DNA from: Antitrichia curtipendula
Taxonomy: Eukaryota > Streptophyta > Bryopsida > Hypnales > Leucodontaceae
Direction: 5' to 3'
Assembly: GCA_951230915.1 (NCBI GenBank)
Contig: OX579640.1
Span: forward strand, 19,922,981 to 19,986,980
Length of the DNA stretch: 64,000 nt
In this document: one piece after another, positions 36,401-46,424 of the stretch
Layout of the letters: each line of letters starts with the position of its first letter
Position numbering within the stretch: the first letter of the stretch is position 1
Program-made: the position numbers and the translations under genes
Notes under the pieces: model-generated
Told to the model about the DNA's origin: nothing
Seen by the model: only the letters and a program-made list of their open reading frames with translations
Databases searched by the model: none

Positions 36401-37712
36401 TTTCTACTGCTACCGTTCACTGCCTCCCCCAAAGGTCAAAAAGGACCCCGGATGGCAGATGCGGGTTAATGAGCTCGTTAAGGTTGTCCATGCTCTGATT
36501 TTAGAAGGCAATACGCCAAAGTTCATGATGGCTCCAAGGGGGGATAAAAATCAATCCCCATATTGAGTGTCCTCTATGATGCGGAGCTTTGCCATATGAA
36601 GTTTTGCAGCCCTATTGCAGCAAAAAACTGGTCCAATTTGCCCTAAGAAACTAGACCACTAAAGTGATTCACTTTGTACAACCTCTGGCAAGGCCGGGTG
36701 TGTGACTAACATTCACCACTAGCTTCCTCTAGGCCTCGCATGTCCTATTCCATGATTTGGATCCTTGTTTCACTTGGAAGCGTGGAGTGGTGAAGAGTTC
36801 CATACTTGGTGACCAACAACTGTTGTTGCAAGGTTAAATCTTGCTAGTCTTTACCTTAAAAAAGACGTAGGGGTTTGAAGAACCGGGTTTGCAAGCCTCC
36901 ATTATTCATTTTGTCATAAATGATAACATAGCATTTAGAGGGTTAATGAGTCCTATCCCGCTGTTGGCCTTGCTCTGACAGCATTGGATCCATGCAACTT
37001 TGGTTGTGAAGTGATCCAAACTACATGAAGTTCATCATTGTACTCTTGCATTTGGCAACTCTTGCACTTGTACCCGCCCACATAGAAATGAAGAAGTAGA
37101 GGGAGGATAGAAGAACTTGGTTGACAACAATGGTGCACCCTGTAGTATTAATTTTGGCTATACACCAAAATTTAAGCTTCTTATTTAATCTATTAAGGAG
37201 AAAAGAATCCACATCTTCATAACTAAGAGAAAGTTCAAAGAGTGAGCCTAAGAGCTTACTAACATCACCTTCTTCCGCCCACCTAATACAAAGTTGATTG
37301 GTCCACATTGGTTGCCCTAAGGGCCCTAGAGAGCGCCAATAATTGCATGATTTATTCCAATTAAGGATAAGACTCAAGCTAGCACAAAAGGTGTCTAGTG
37401 TGGAGATTGTGGTTAGGATTGACTCCCTCAATAATGTCATGGAGGTTTCATCTTTAAACTGTGCCAACACTCGTTGACGGTCTTCCACAAGGAGTTTAAT
37501 CCCTTTAATCTTGCCCTCTAGGACTCCTTCCTTCACAAGGGAATTCAAGACTTTTGTAATGATTAGGAATAGATAGGAGGCAAGAGGGCCCCTTTGCCTT
37601 ATCCCTCTTTGAATTTGGAATGGTGGGGATTGCCAGCCAATTACTTTTACCATGGGTTGTGCATTCTGGAAGAAAAATTTAGTCATTGAGATAAACTTAT
37701 ACTATACAAAAT
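36400..37712 (-). pseudogene. L1-type LINE ORF2, reverse transcriptase second half and C-terminal part
   Basis: Minus-strand frame 37,686-37,021 reads QSPPFQIQRGIRQRGPLASY, a typical LINE reverse-transcriptase block. The catalytic block appears as QFKDETSMTLL where the family has F-A-D-D, so the active site is lost. Downstream frames continue with LINE C-terminal text (SGIGLINPLNAMLSFMTK; QGSKSWNRTCEA) to about 36,430, with stops and shifts. The missing first half of the reverse transcriptase lies beyond the Copia insertion, at 46,430-46,700 (AMGFPDNNI), so this is one LINE split by later insertions. Confidence 0.8.
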
Positions 37713-37868
37713 TATTGGAACCATTAGGGTTTCATCCCTGTCAGGATTACATCCAATAGGCTGTATGATTAGGATTTAATCATTGTATAAAACCCTATTG
37801 TTAAGGCTCTAATTCTATCTTTTGAGACAGAGCTTCTCAGACTTGTCTACGTAACTGGTTTTGCTACA
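37713..37868 (+). repeat. Copia 5' LTR
   Basis: 156 bp, beginning TATTGGAACC (TG at 37,716) and ending TTTTGCTACA. It matches the 3' LTR except at 7 positions (about 95.5% identity). It is immediately followed by the primer-binding site. The possible 5-bp flank AAAAT pairs with GAAAT after the 3' LTR (4 of 5 bases). Confidence 0.92.
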
Positions 37869-37880
37869 TGGTATCAGAGC
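37869..37880 (+). promoter_or_regulatory. Copia primer-binding site (initiator Met tRNA type)
   Basis: TGGTATCAGAGC follows directly after the 5' LTR. It is the sequence complementary to the 3' end of initiator methionine tRNA that most plant Copia elements use to prime reverse transcription. Confidence 0.9.
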
Positions 37881-38086
37881 GATCACCGATCCTCAATCCC
37901 TCGAGTAGTCAGAGTACTCTTGAGTTAGAAAGTAGGAAACACTAGAACTAGAGACCGTAAAAACGGTCCTTCTGCTTCTGATCTTTCACCTCTTTTTTTT
38001 TCCGCACAGCTACAGTTACAGCTACAATACATTAGCGTTCAAAGGAACTTTTTTTCTCGCACACTCAGAATTCAAATTCTTAGACG

Positions 38087-39401
38087 ATGGATCCCAACAC
38101 TAGAGACATACCTGAAACCATGAAACTTGCAGGACCTGCAAACTACGCTATCTGGAGCTATAAGGTCAAATTGTTACTGCTTCAGGAGGGTCTCTGGGAC
38201 TTCATCGAACCACACCAAGACTGGTCCGATGACACCAACGTATAGAGAGGCGATCACAGTGGGATCATGGTGGCGATCACTGGCGGGACGGTGACCTCTT
38301 CTGCAACACACACCGAAGGTACCTCTTCCGCCACAACCGACACCACAGTCGACGCGCGTCTCACCACCTCAGCACTAGCGCCAACACCTGCAACCGTAGT
38401 TAACATCGACAGAACCAGGCGCAATGACTCAAAATTCCAAACAGGCCGTATCATTATTTCTCTGGTAAGAGACTCTATCATACTCAGTGTTATTCACCTT
38501 ATTGATCCCAAAGCAATTTGGGATCGCCTCAAAAGTATGTGCGACGTGAGAAGCTCCTCACGACGCCTCTCCCTACGAGAGTAGTTTTATTCACTACGGC
38601 TTGTGGAGGGTAAAAGCATAGGAGACCATCTCCAGTAGATCAACCTTTTAGTCACCCAGCTAGCGAACCTAGGCATTACCACTCCCGACGAAGAACTTGT
38701 AGACCTCACCTTGAACAGCTTGCCCAAAACCTGGTCCACATTCAAACAAATTCAGAAAGGACGAGACCAGCTACCACTATAACAAAACATGGTAAAAAGA
38801 AACTGCACTCAAAATCGAGTGCGGTACTTTTTGCCACGTTTTTGTGCAGGCGCCCGTAGTGGGCAGTCAACTTCTTTTGCAATTTCCCACTGCAATTTTT
38901 GAAATTTGAAAGCGTGTAATATACCGTTGAAAAGGTATTTTTAAGACCTTTCCAATGGTATATTACACATTCCCAAATTCAAAAAATTGCAGTGGTAAAT
39001 TGCAAAAGAAGCTGACTGCGCGCGTAATGGGTCTGCACAAAAACGTGGCGAAAAGAACCACACTCGATTTTGAGTGCGGTTTTTTTTACCATGTTTTGTT
39101 ATAGTGTACCTAGTTTCTCGCAACTAGAGGGACTCTTACTCCAAGAGAAACTTAGTCGAACCCTGGACACCTAAAGAGAGATAGAGGAAATCAACCTGTT
39201 CAGACATCGGATCCCCAGCCGCCACCACACTCGCGGACGCCGCATCGACACCCGCAACCAGAACTTCTCCGACCGCAGCACCAGCTGCACAATCACTCAG
39301 CCTCCTCGCAACCCTGCATCAGTCAATTGCCACAAGTGCGATAAACCAGGTCACTTCGCACGGGACTGCGCTAGAACAACACTTGAAGACAACATCAACT
39401 T
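38087..39401 (+). pseudogene. Copia gag, broken
   Basis: It starts at the ATG of MDPNTRDIPETMKLAGPANY, followed by IWSYKVKLLLLQEGLWDFIE, the usual N-terminus of plant Copia Gag. An in-frame TAG at 38,243-38,245 ends the first 52 codons. The frame resumes with IDPKAIWDRLKSM, then further TAG stops near 38,582 and 38,637. A CACTA MITE interrupts at 38,775-39,106. Near 39,331 a zinc knuckle NCHKCDKPGHFARDC (CX2CX4HX4C) closes Gag. A one-base shift separates it from the pol frame. Confidence 0.85.
38775..39106. mobile_element. CACTA-type MITE inserted in Copia gag
   Basis: The termini are CACTATAACAAAACATGGTA and its inverse ending TATAGTG. The 3-bp duplication TAC lies on both sides (38,772-38,774 and 39,107-39,109). 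Nearly the whole 332 bp is self-complementary, including CACTCAAAATCGAGTG near each end. No coding sequence. Confidence 0.88.
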
Positions 39402-41228
39402 ATGCAAGCCCAGCTGAAAAGCATGCAAACCTCACAACCACCTCAAGTACACCTAGCTGAAGCCGCAGAAGACGATGACCATCACTCAGCCTGCCTAGTC
39501 GAAGTCAATGAAGATGACAACTCAAATCCCGATCTGGACCCCGACACTCCGATAATCAATGCCTGCCTCGACGCTTTTTCGAACGATCTCTCCGTCGGCT
39601 TCATCGACTCCTGTGAAGTTCTCAATCTTTCAACGCACTTCCCACCTCAAGAGGAAGAATGGTTACTAGACTCCGGAGCCTCGTCACATGTCACAGGCAA
39701 CTCACAACTTCTCAGTCAGCTCACTAGCTCCATTGTTTCACATATAAAAACAGCCGGTGGCCATACCATGGCAGTAGCAGGCCAAGGTTCTGTAACGACA
39801 GTTGATCTCTCTGGAGAAATTAAACAAATCCATAGAATTCTCTACGTCCCTAGAGTTAAGACCAATCTTCTTTCCATTGGCAAACTCATTGATGCCGATT
39901 ATCAAGTTCTGTTCGACAACAGGATATGTACCATCTACAACAAAGACAGAAAGAATGATACATTCCTACATGCCACTCGAGATTCCCGAAACAACCTATA
40001 CAGAGTCCTAAATGTTTTTAGAAACCCCGGACACTCTCTCATTGCCTCGATAGTACCCACCAGCTCTCCCAAGCTCCCTCAGCCCATCATACCTCCACCA
40101 GATCCTAAACCAAGACCAAGTTTTCACCCTACAGATTCCATCATTCACCTGTGGCACAAACGCATGGCCCATCTAAACTATCAAAGCTTATACCACATGA
40201 CAAGCAAACAGTTAGTGGGAGGCCTACCAGTTCTTTCCCTCCTTAAACATACCTATCCATCCTGCATGATAGGCAAACTTCCTAGGAACAAAATTCCAAA
40301 GAAACGGAATCACTATACTACTAGAACTTTACAGCTCATTCATAGCGACTTGTGCGGCCCTCTACCCATCCCATCTCGAACTGGAAACCGATACATCCTC
40401 ACATTCATAGACGACTATTCTAGAAAGACATGGCTATACTACATCACCGACAAATCCCAGACATTGGACCACTTTCACACATTCCGCAAACTAGTAGAAA
40501 CACCTGGACATCGCATCGAGACTCTCCGGAGCGACAGAGGCGGGGAATATCTATTGACGGCCTTCCAGAACTACTGCTCCACATACGGAATCTCCAGTCA
40601 ACTTACCGCAGGTTATAGTCCAAACCAGAATGGTATCGCCGAACGAAAGAAGAGAACCTTACTCGAAGGCATCATGAGCATAGTCACGGGAACCAAGATA
40701 CCCAAAACACTTTGGGAGGAATTAGCCAATACGGTGAACTACATACAGAACAGATGTCCCACTAAAGCCCTGAAACTAAAAACACCGGAAGAAGTTTACA
40801 CAGGGATAAAGCCCAATCTAGCTCACCTGTGCATCATCGGCTGCATTGCATACTGCCACATTCCCGACGTCAAGCGTCAAAAATTTGACCCCAAGGCCAT
40901 CCCCACCGTCCTATTAGGTTACGATGAACAGTCCAAAGCCTATCGATGCTACAACCCCGTGACTAGGAAAATCCTGATCTCCCGAGACGTTCGCTTTGAC
41001 AAAACCTCATTCAACCCCCCTTTCTCCGAAACCACTGAACCTCTCCAGGACCCCCAGTTCCCTCAAAGCTTGCTTAAACCACCTTCTCACCCAGTACAGA
41101 TAGACATCCCACCCGCAACACAACAACCCACCTCCCACCCAAACCCAACTCCACTCCCTACCCGGCAGAAGCTCACATATATCCCTCACACACCAACCCC
41201 GACCTTCAACTTGTCACCACAGACCTAA
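39402..41228 (+). CDS. Copia pol: protease and integrase (open frame)
   Basis: 608 codons remain open. The aspartic protease site WLLDSGASSH (Asp90) comes first. The GAG-pre-integrase region WHKRMAHLNYQSL (about 251-263) is followed by the integrase core: Asp316 in HSDLCGP, Asp378 in RSDRGGEY and Glu414 in NGIAERKKRT, the D,D(35)E arrangement. The zinc-binding segment before the core reads YPSCMIGK; one expected Cys appears to be Tyr, so zinc binding may be impaired. Then comes the typical VKRQKFDPKAIPTVLLGYDEQSKAYR-type region and a Pro/Thr-rich linker before the reverse transcriptase. The frame is intact, but gag and the reverse transcriptase are broken, so no functional polyprotein is made. 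Confidence 0.88.
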   Translation: MQAQLKSMQTSQPPQVHLAEAAEDDDHHSACLVEVNEDDNSNPDLDPDTPIINACLDAFSNDLSVGFIDSCEVLNLSTHFPPQEEEWLLDSGASSHVTGNSQLLSQLTSSIVSHIKTAGGHTMAVAGQGSVTTVDLSGEIKQIHRILYVPRVKTNLLSIGKLIDADYQVLFDNRICTIYNKDRKNDTFLHATRDSRNNLYRVLNVFRNPGHSLIASIVPTSSPKLPQPIIPPPDPKPRPSFHPTDSIIHLWHKRMAHLNYQSLYHMTSKQLVGGLPVLSLLKHTYPSCMIGKLPRNKIPKKRNHYTTRTLQLIHSDLCGPLPIPSRTGNRYILTFIDDYSRKTWLYYITDKSQTLDHFHTFRKLVETPGHRIETLRSDRGGEYLLTAFQNYCSTYGISSQLTAGYSPNQNGIAERKKRTLLEGIMSIVTGTKIPKTLWEELANTVNYIQNRCPTKALKLKTPEEVYTGIKPNLAHLCIIGCIAYCHIPDVKRQKFDPKAIPTVLLGYDEQSKAYRCYNPVTRKILISRDVRFDKTSFNPPFSETTEPLQDPQFPQSLLKPPSHPVQIDIPPATQQPTSHPNPTPLPTRQKLTYIPHTPTPTFNLSPQT

Positions 41229-41517
41229 CCCCGGTCACAACGCTCATTCCGACCACTCCAACCCCAATCCCCCCTACACCTATTGTCACTACTCTTTCGA
41301 GCTCTCTTGCTCCAGCACCTGCACCGGAATCCACAGTACCACCCCGCCGCTCACAACGCCCACGACGTCAGACCGTCAAACTCGACGACTATGTCCTCAA
41401 CCTCTCCACCGATGACTTCAACATCTACACCATCAATCCAAATCCACCGTCCAGTCCACCCACAGCAAACCACAACCATACAACAATCAAGTTCAAAACA
41501 GCTACAACCGACCCAGG

Positions 41518-43474
41518 ATGGAGGCAAGCAATGCAATACGAGATGAACTCCATTTGGAAAAACAAAACTTGGGATCTAGAACCACTCCCACTTGGCAAAC
41601 GAGCAATAACCTACAAGTGGGTCTTTAAGCTGAAACCAGGACTTCCCGGCCAACCAGCAATCAAGAAAGCTCGCCTCGTTGCAGGGTTGTCTATCCGGAC
41701 GTGACGTGGGGTTTTCATGTCCAGATGTCCGTCATCGTCAGTCTGGACGCGTCCTGACGCGTCAGAATTGCGTCAGGATCAAAAATTTTTTTTTTTTTTT
41801 TTTCAAGGACGGCCTGTCCGTCGACCTGGACGGACCGTCTGTCCACAGGGACGGCCAGCCGTCAACAGGGACGGCCGGCCGTCCACAAAATTTTTTTTTT
41901 TTTTTTTTCCGAGGACGGCCTGTCTGTCGACCTGGACGGACGGCCGTCTACAGGGACGGACCAGCCGTCCACAGGACGGACAGACTGTCCACAAAAAAAA
42001 AAAAAATAAATAAATTCTGGATCTTGACGGACGCCGGGGTTGAATCCTGACGTACGTCCGAACATCCTAACGAACTGACAGGACGTGACGGGGACAACCC
42101 TGCCTCGTTGCAAGGGAATTTGAACAGCGTCATGGGATCGACTTCAACGAAACATTCGCCCCTGTAATCAAATGGGCAACCCTGCACACAGCCATCGCCC
42201 TTGCTATAGCCAAACGATGGGACGTCCACCACATGGACGTTAGAACCGCCTTTTTACACGGATTACTCAAAGAGAAAGTGTACATGCTGCAACCACCAGG
42301 ATTTCGAGCTCACGGACAAGAACGTCTAGTCTGCAAACTCAACCGCTCCCTATATGGACTCAAACAAAGCCCTCGCATCTAGTATGACAGGATTGATACA
42401 GCCCTTAGAAAGATTGGACTACAACGAAGCAATTCAAACCCTAACCTATACTTCATGCATCAACAGGGCGAAACCCTGATTCTAATGCTCTACGTCGATG
42501 ACCTCTTTATCACAGGTAGCTCCCCAGCCCTCATCTCTTGGATCAAGCAATTCTTACACAAAGAATTCGACATGACAAACCTTGGACCAGTAAAACGCTA
42601 CCTCGGCATATCATTTGAACAAACTCTTTTGGGAACTTTACTACACCAACGGGAATACACCATCTCTATACTGCAAGACTTCGGAATGATTGATTGCAAA
42701 CCGGCACCTACACCGCTTTCAGACGGCCAACAATTGATAGCTGATATGCAATCCCCCGCCATCGACACCACTTTGTACTGCCAGCTGATCGGCAAATTAA
42801 TCTTCCTCACCGTCACAAGGCCGGACATCGTATACTCCGTCAGCCGCCTCAGCTCCTACATGGCTGCCCCTCAACACGCACACCTCGAAGCTGCTAAACA
42901 CCTGCTTAGATATCTACATGGAACATTAGACTTCGGAATCCTATACCGCTTTGACTCCCCAATTCTCATCTCCGATTACACAGATGCCAATTGGGTCTCT
43001 TGCACAGACACCCGACGCTCGATGGGTGCCTATATCTTCGCGCTCGCAGCAGGTCCGAATACCTGGCAAAGCAAAAGCTAGCTTACCGTCTCCCGTTCCT
43101 CCACCAAATCGGAGTATAGAGCCCTCAGCGACGGGGCCCAAGAAGGCGTCTACTCCAAGAGCTACAACCTCCTACAATTGCACACAATCACGAACCTGCA
43201 CAACACTCCTCGCCCCAACAAACCAACAGCATCACTATCTACTGCGACAATCAGAGCGCCATCAAACTATTGCATAACCCAGTATTCCACGCAAGGTCCA
43301 AGCATATAGAAATCCATTACCATTTCATTCGTGAACGGATCCTGGAAGGGGAAATTGAACTCCGATATATTAATACGGACTCCCAACCCGCAGATGCCCT
43401 GACTAAATCCCTTAGCCGGGTGAAACTCCACCAGCACAGGACATTCCTAAGGCTCCGTAGCTTGAAAGACCTAG
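41518..43474 (+). pseudogene. Copia reverse transcriptase and RNase H, broken
   Basis: Reverse transcriptase starts around WRQAMQYEMNSIWKNKTW (41,518) and runs to KKARLVA at 41,681, where a hAT MITE interrupts; it resumes at 42,111 with REFEQRHGIDFNETFAPV. Then come MDVRTAFLHG, SLYGLKQSPR followed by an in-frame TAG (42,380-42,382), and the catalytic YVDD (about 42,491). RNase H is recognised by SDYTDANW and TKSEYRALSDGAQE. A TAG at 43,079-43,081 and a later frameshift damage it before CDNQSAIKLLHNP and HFIRERILEGEIEL. Confidence 0.88.
41682..42102. mobile_element. hAT-type MITE inserted in Copia reverse transcriptase
   Basis: The termini are CAGGGTTGTC and GACAACCCTG. The 8-bp duplication CCTCGTTG is perfect (41,674-41,681 and 42,103-42,110); removing one copy restores the reverse-transcriptase frame text. 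The interior is unusual: repeated GGACGG and CCGTCC words in both orientations separated by long T and A runs. It is 421 bp long. Small frames inside are composition artefacts. Confidence 0.9.
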
Positions 43475-43534
43475 ATACAAGACGGGATGAGCAAATTGCT
43501 TCCCCCACAATATATACACTAACCTATCCAAATC

Positions 43535-43948
43535 CTAGTAATCTACCTGCGCCAAATACTCTTCTGCCTCCACCAAAGAAGCAAAACTTTGATATTGGCA
43601 ACCTTTGTATCCTAAGACCTCCCGCGCGCAATCCGACCAAGAGAAGTATAGGCCCGAGCGCCGACCCCTCAGAATAGCGTAGTACTTCTGCAGCGGAACT
43701 GGCTTCACGAAACCCCGCTTCAATTCGCGACGCTCGGAAGCCACTGCCGTAGTTGCAACACCAACCCGACAATTCGACGCACCGGCATCACTACAAGCTG
43801 CACAAGAAAACTCTTCTGCATCCTCCACTGAGATCAACTCCACCTCGATCGCTCCCACCAACTCTCGAATCCACATCGCCAGCCTCGCCACCAAAGTACA
43901 GACAGACAACACCAACAACCCAAGCACGCCTGTCCACGACTGATCCAC
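43535..43948 (-). CDS. antisense ORF with RNase H1/viroplasmin hybrid-binding domain
   Basis: An uninterrupted 137-residue frame on the strand opposite to Copia, between the RNase H region and the 3' LTR. Residues 87-133 fit the hybrid-binding domain (RNase H1 N-terminal, also called caulimovirus VI/viroplasmin domain): KYYAILRGRRSGLY, W104, C107, VLGYKGCQYQSF, then EAEEYL. In the family this small fold grips RNA-DNA hybrids. Residues 8-27 are hydrophobic and may be a membrane segment or signal, and the middle is low complexity. The sense genes of this element are broken while this frame is open. It may be captured host or viral-type sequence, or a genuine accessory ORF of this Copia lineage. 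Expression is unknown. Confidence 0.7.
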   Translation of the reverse strand: MDQSWTGVLGLLVLSVCTLVARLAMWIRELVGAIEVELISVEDAEEFSCAACSDAGASNCRVGVATTAVASERRELKRGFVKPVPLQKYYAILRGRRSGLYFSWSDCAREVLGYKGCQYQSFASLVEAEEYLAQVDY

Positions 43949-44090
43949 AGCACAACTTCACAACGACCTTGCAAGACGCCTCTCAACTCGCGCCATCTTC
44001 GACACACAACCTCAACCACACTCTTGTGAAATTCAAGCACCGACGAATCCCTCATTTGCACATTTATAAATGACAATCCAAGCAAAGCTT

Positions 44091-44098
44091 GAGGGGGG
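44091..44098 (+). promoter_or_regulatory. Copia polypurine tract
   Basis: GAGGGGGG immediately before the 3' LTR is the expected plus-strand primer. Confidence 0.85.
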
Positions 44099-44254
44099 TA
44101 TTGGAACCATTAGGGTTTCATCCATGTCAAGATTACATCCAATAGGTTGTATGATTAGGGTTTAATCATTGTATAAAACCCTGTTGTTAAGGCTCTAATT
44201 CTATCTCTTGAGACAGAGCTTCTCAGACTTGTCTACGTAACTAGTTTTGCTACA
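44099..44254 (+). repeat. Copia 3' LTR
   Basis: 156 bp with the same ends as the 5' LTR. Seven substitutions separate the two, most of them transitions. Confidence 0.92.
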
Positions 44255-46424
44255 GAAATTGGGGTTTTTTGTGATGTTGGAAAAAATGTGGCCTAGCGTT
44301 CATTTTGTTGCAAAGAGAATCAACGTTGATGTCACCTAAAATCCATCATACTGGACGGGCAAAAAACATGCCAAATTTTAGAAAACATGCTCTTTTTTAC
44401 CTCATTTTTTATGACATCCTCCAAAACATGGTCTTCCAAGGTTCCCATGATGCAACATTTGGCGGACAGCTCAACGCCACATAAGTGACACGTGGATGGG
44501 CAATGCCACATAGGAAAAAAATTCTTCTGATTTGTTGGTGATGTAGACATGGGAAAAAGTGACATGGACCCAGCAATATCTGATGTGGCATGCCTTGTCA
44601 GTACAATTTTATGCCATTTAAGAATTTTAATATTTGTTTTTGAAACGTCAATTTAGACGTTTAGATAGAAGTTTTTGGAGACAATGATTGCTACATACCA
44701 TACCCATAAGTTAAGGTCAATAGAAAATATTGATTTAAAAATAAAATAAAATAAACAAGAACAATTGTTGAATTCAACAAGAATTAAAAAACACTTACTA
44801 TCTACCATCACGAGAATTTTTGAGGGCCAAATGAAGGAATTTCTTCATTGAAAGTTAGTGATAATTAAGGATTGAGAAGTCTTATTTATAGCCATTGTCT
44901 AGCCATAGTCAGACAAAAGATATGGAATAACTAGAATATAGGAACTTGACTATTGTAAGTCTCAATGTTGTTTCAGACATCTAGACGTTGTTTCAGACAT
45001 CTTGATCATGTTGTTTTAGACATTTTATATTTAACCCCTAAAGGACCAGCCTGTAGAATTTGGCAACATAAAAAAATTGGGCAGGTACATGTGGCCAGAG
45101 ATTTACAAGTTTGAGGCTCAAATTTTAATAGAAGTTGTGGGCGAGGAGTACCTTTCATTTGAACTAAATTTTATGACATTTGGAAATACGAGTAAAAAGT
45201 TAGGCCTAATATGTTACTTTTTTTCTCAGCCGGGCAGTTAGGGCAGATAAAAAAAAATCACTTTTTTCAGAAACAAAAATTTGAAACTGGTTTTCCAGAG
45301 CTATCTATACGTGGAAAGCTTTTAATCATTCCATTTTGACCAATGAGTCAAAAGTTATGAGGAGTTTTAGTTTGCGGGCAGTTTTGGAATCTCTACTCTA
45401 AAATAAACTTTGAAGTCTTTTATCTTACTCAATTTTCAATATTTTTTGAAAAAATAAAACCATAGGATGTAGATTGTTTAATACAACATTTCAACCATTG
45501 GGATTGGCATTTTTCAATTTCATATCTAAATTCTTAACAATTTAGTATTTTGAATCATTCTCTACTTCATTCTACTTACTATTTTTTTCCTATATGTTGT
45601 ACAATTTCAAATGATGTGAAATTTTTCAAGCATGTAGCCAACTTGTTTAGGCAAAAGAATCCAAAGAAGCACCACCATTTCGGACATTTTTTCATAGAAA
45701 AGTGAGCTTTTGAAGTGCAGCTGCCCGGTTTTTTGCAGGGGTCAAAAAACGATTTCAGTGATTTTGAATGCTTATATCTTGCAATCCACGAGGTGGAAAT
45801 TTCTGAAATTTTTACCACATATTCTCAAGTCAGCATACTACAAGATCCTACGGTTACATGAGTCAAAAAAAAGTTTTTTTCAAAAATTTGGTACTTGTAC
45901 TAAAAACGGCAGTTCTTGAGCGTTTTCAGTGAAAACATAGTCACGGAACTTTAGGGGTTAGTACAATTCTTGCTTTACATATCATATATGGATTGTCTCA
46001 CTTCCTACCACCCCACTTGCATAAAAACCATCTCTTTTCATCCATAGTATACATCCATCCATTTCCCTTTTTTTGTAAAGCATGCCATAAAGTTGCCCTT
46101 CCACTAAACTTTTCACATATGGTCAATATTTGATCATAGACCATAGTAATTTTTACTAACTTACCCATAATCAAAATTGGTCTTCTTGCTGACGTGGCAG
46201 TCTATGTTTTTTTGGACGTTCCAAAAAATATCAATATGTCTTTAGTCATGTCAAATAAAACATCAACATCAATGATAACATCAACTTGGATTTACAATAA
46301 CATGCTAATGTTTTTTGCAACATCCTTACAAATCTACCATGTTGGGCCAGATGCCCTTCGATATCTTCATGTTTTATTGGACGTCGCATGTTAGTGAAAA
46401 AATATCGCCCAAAACATGGTTTTC
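44255..46424. mobile_element. unclassified insertion within the LINE, carrying piggyBac MITE copy 4
   Basis: The LINE reading text stops near 46,425 and resumes only left of the Copia element (37,712). The 2.2 kb between Copia and 46,425 is therefore foreign to the LINE. It is AT-rich with no recognised coding region and contains the MITE at 45,035-45,957. Termini and target duplication are not clear. Confidence 0.45.
45035..45957. mobile_element. piggyBac-type MITE, copy 4 (reverse orientation)
   Basis: TTAA at 45,031-45,034 is followed by CCCCTAAAGGACCAGCC. The right end GGAACTTTAGGGG is followed by TTAG, one base off TTAA. It is 923 bp long and the cleanest copy of the family. The interior is the reverse complement of copies 1 and 2. 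The first 12 bases equal the right terminus of the large piggyBac element. Confidence 0.88.

Larger units (their letters stand above)
37713..44254 (+). mobile_element. Ty1/copia LTR retrotransposon, non-functional, with nested insertions
   Basis: Order: 5' LTR, tRNA primer site, gag, protease, integrase, reverse transcriptase, RNase H, which is the copia order, then an antisense ORF, purine tract and 3' LTR. It is 6.54 kb including a 332-bp CACTA MITE in gag and a 421-bp hAT MITE in the reverse transcriptase. Several in-frame stops and frameshifts make it inactive. Confidence 0.92.

Noticed and set aside
41679..42232. Several overlapping frames rich in Arg, Gly and Pro with Phe/Lys runs
   Set aside because: They lie inside the hAT MITE and come from GGACGG words and homopolymers.
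43753..44073. Plus-strand 106-codon frame in the Copia tail
   Set aside because: It is low-complexity (Thr/His/Ser/Pro) and lies opposite the better supported antisense domain ORF.
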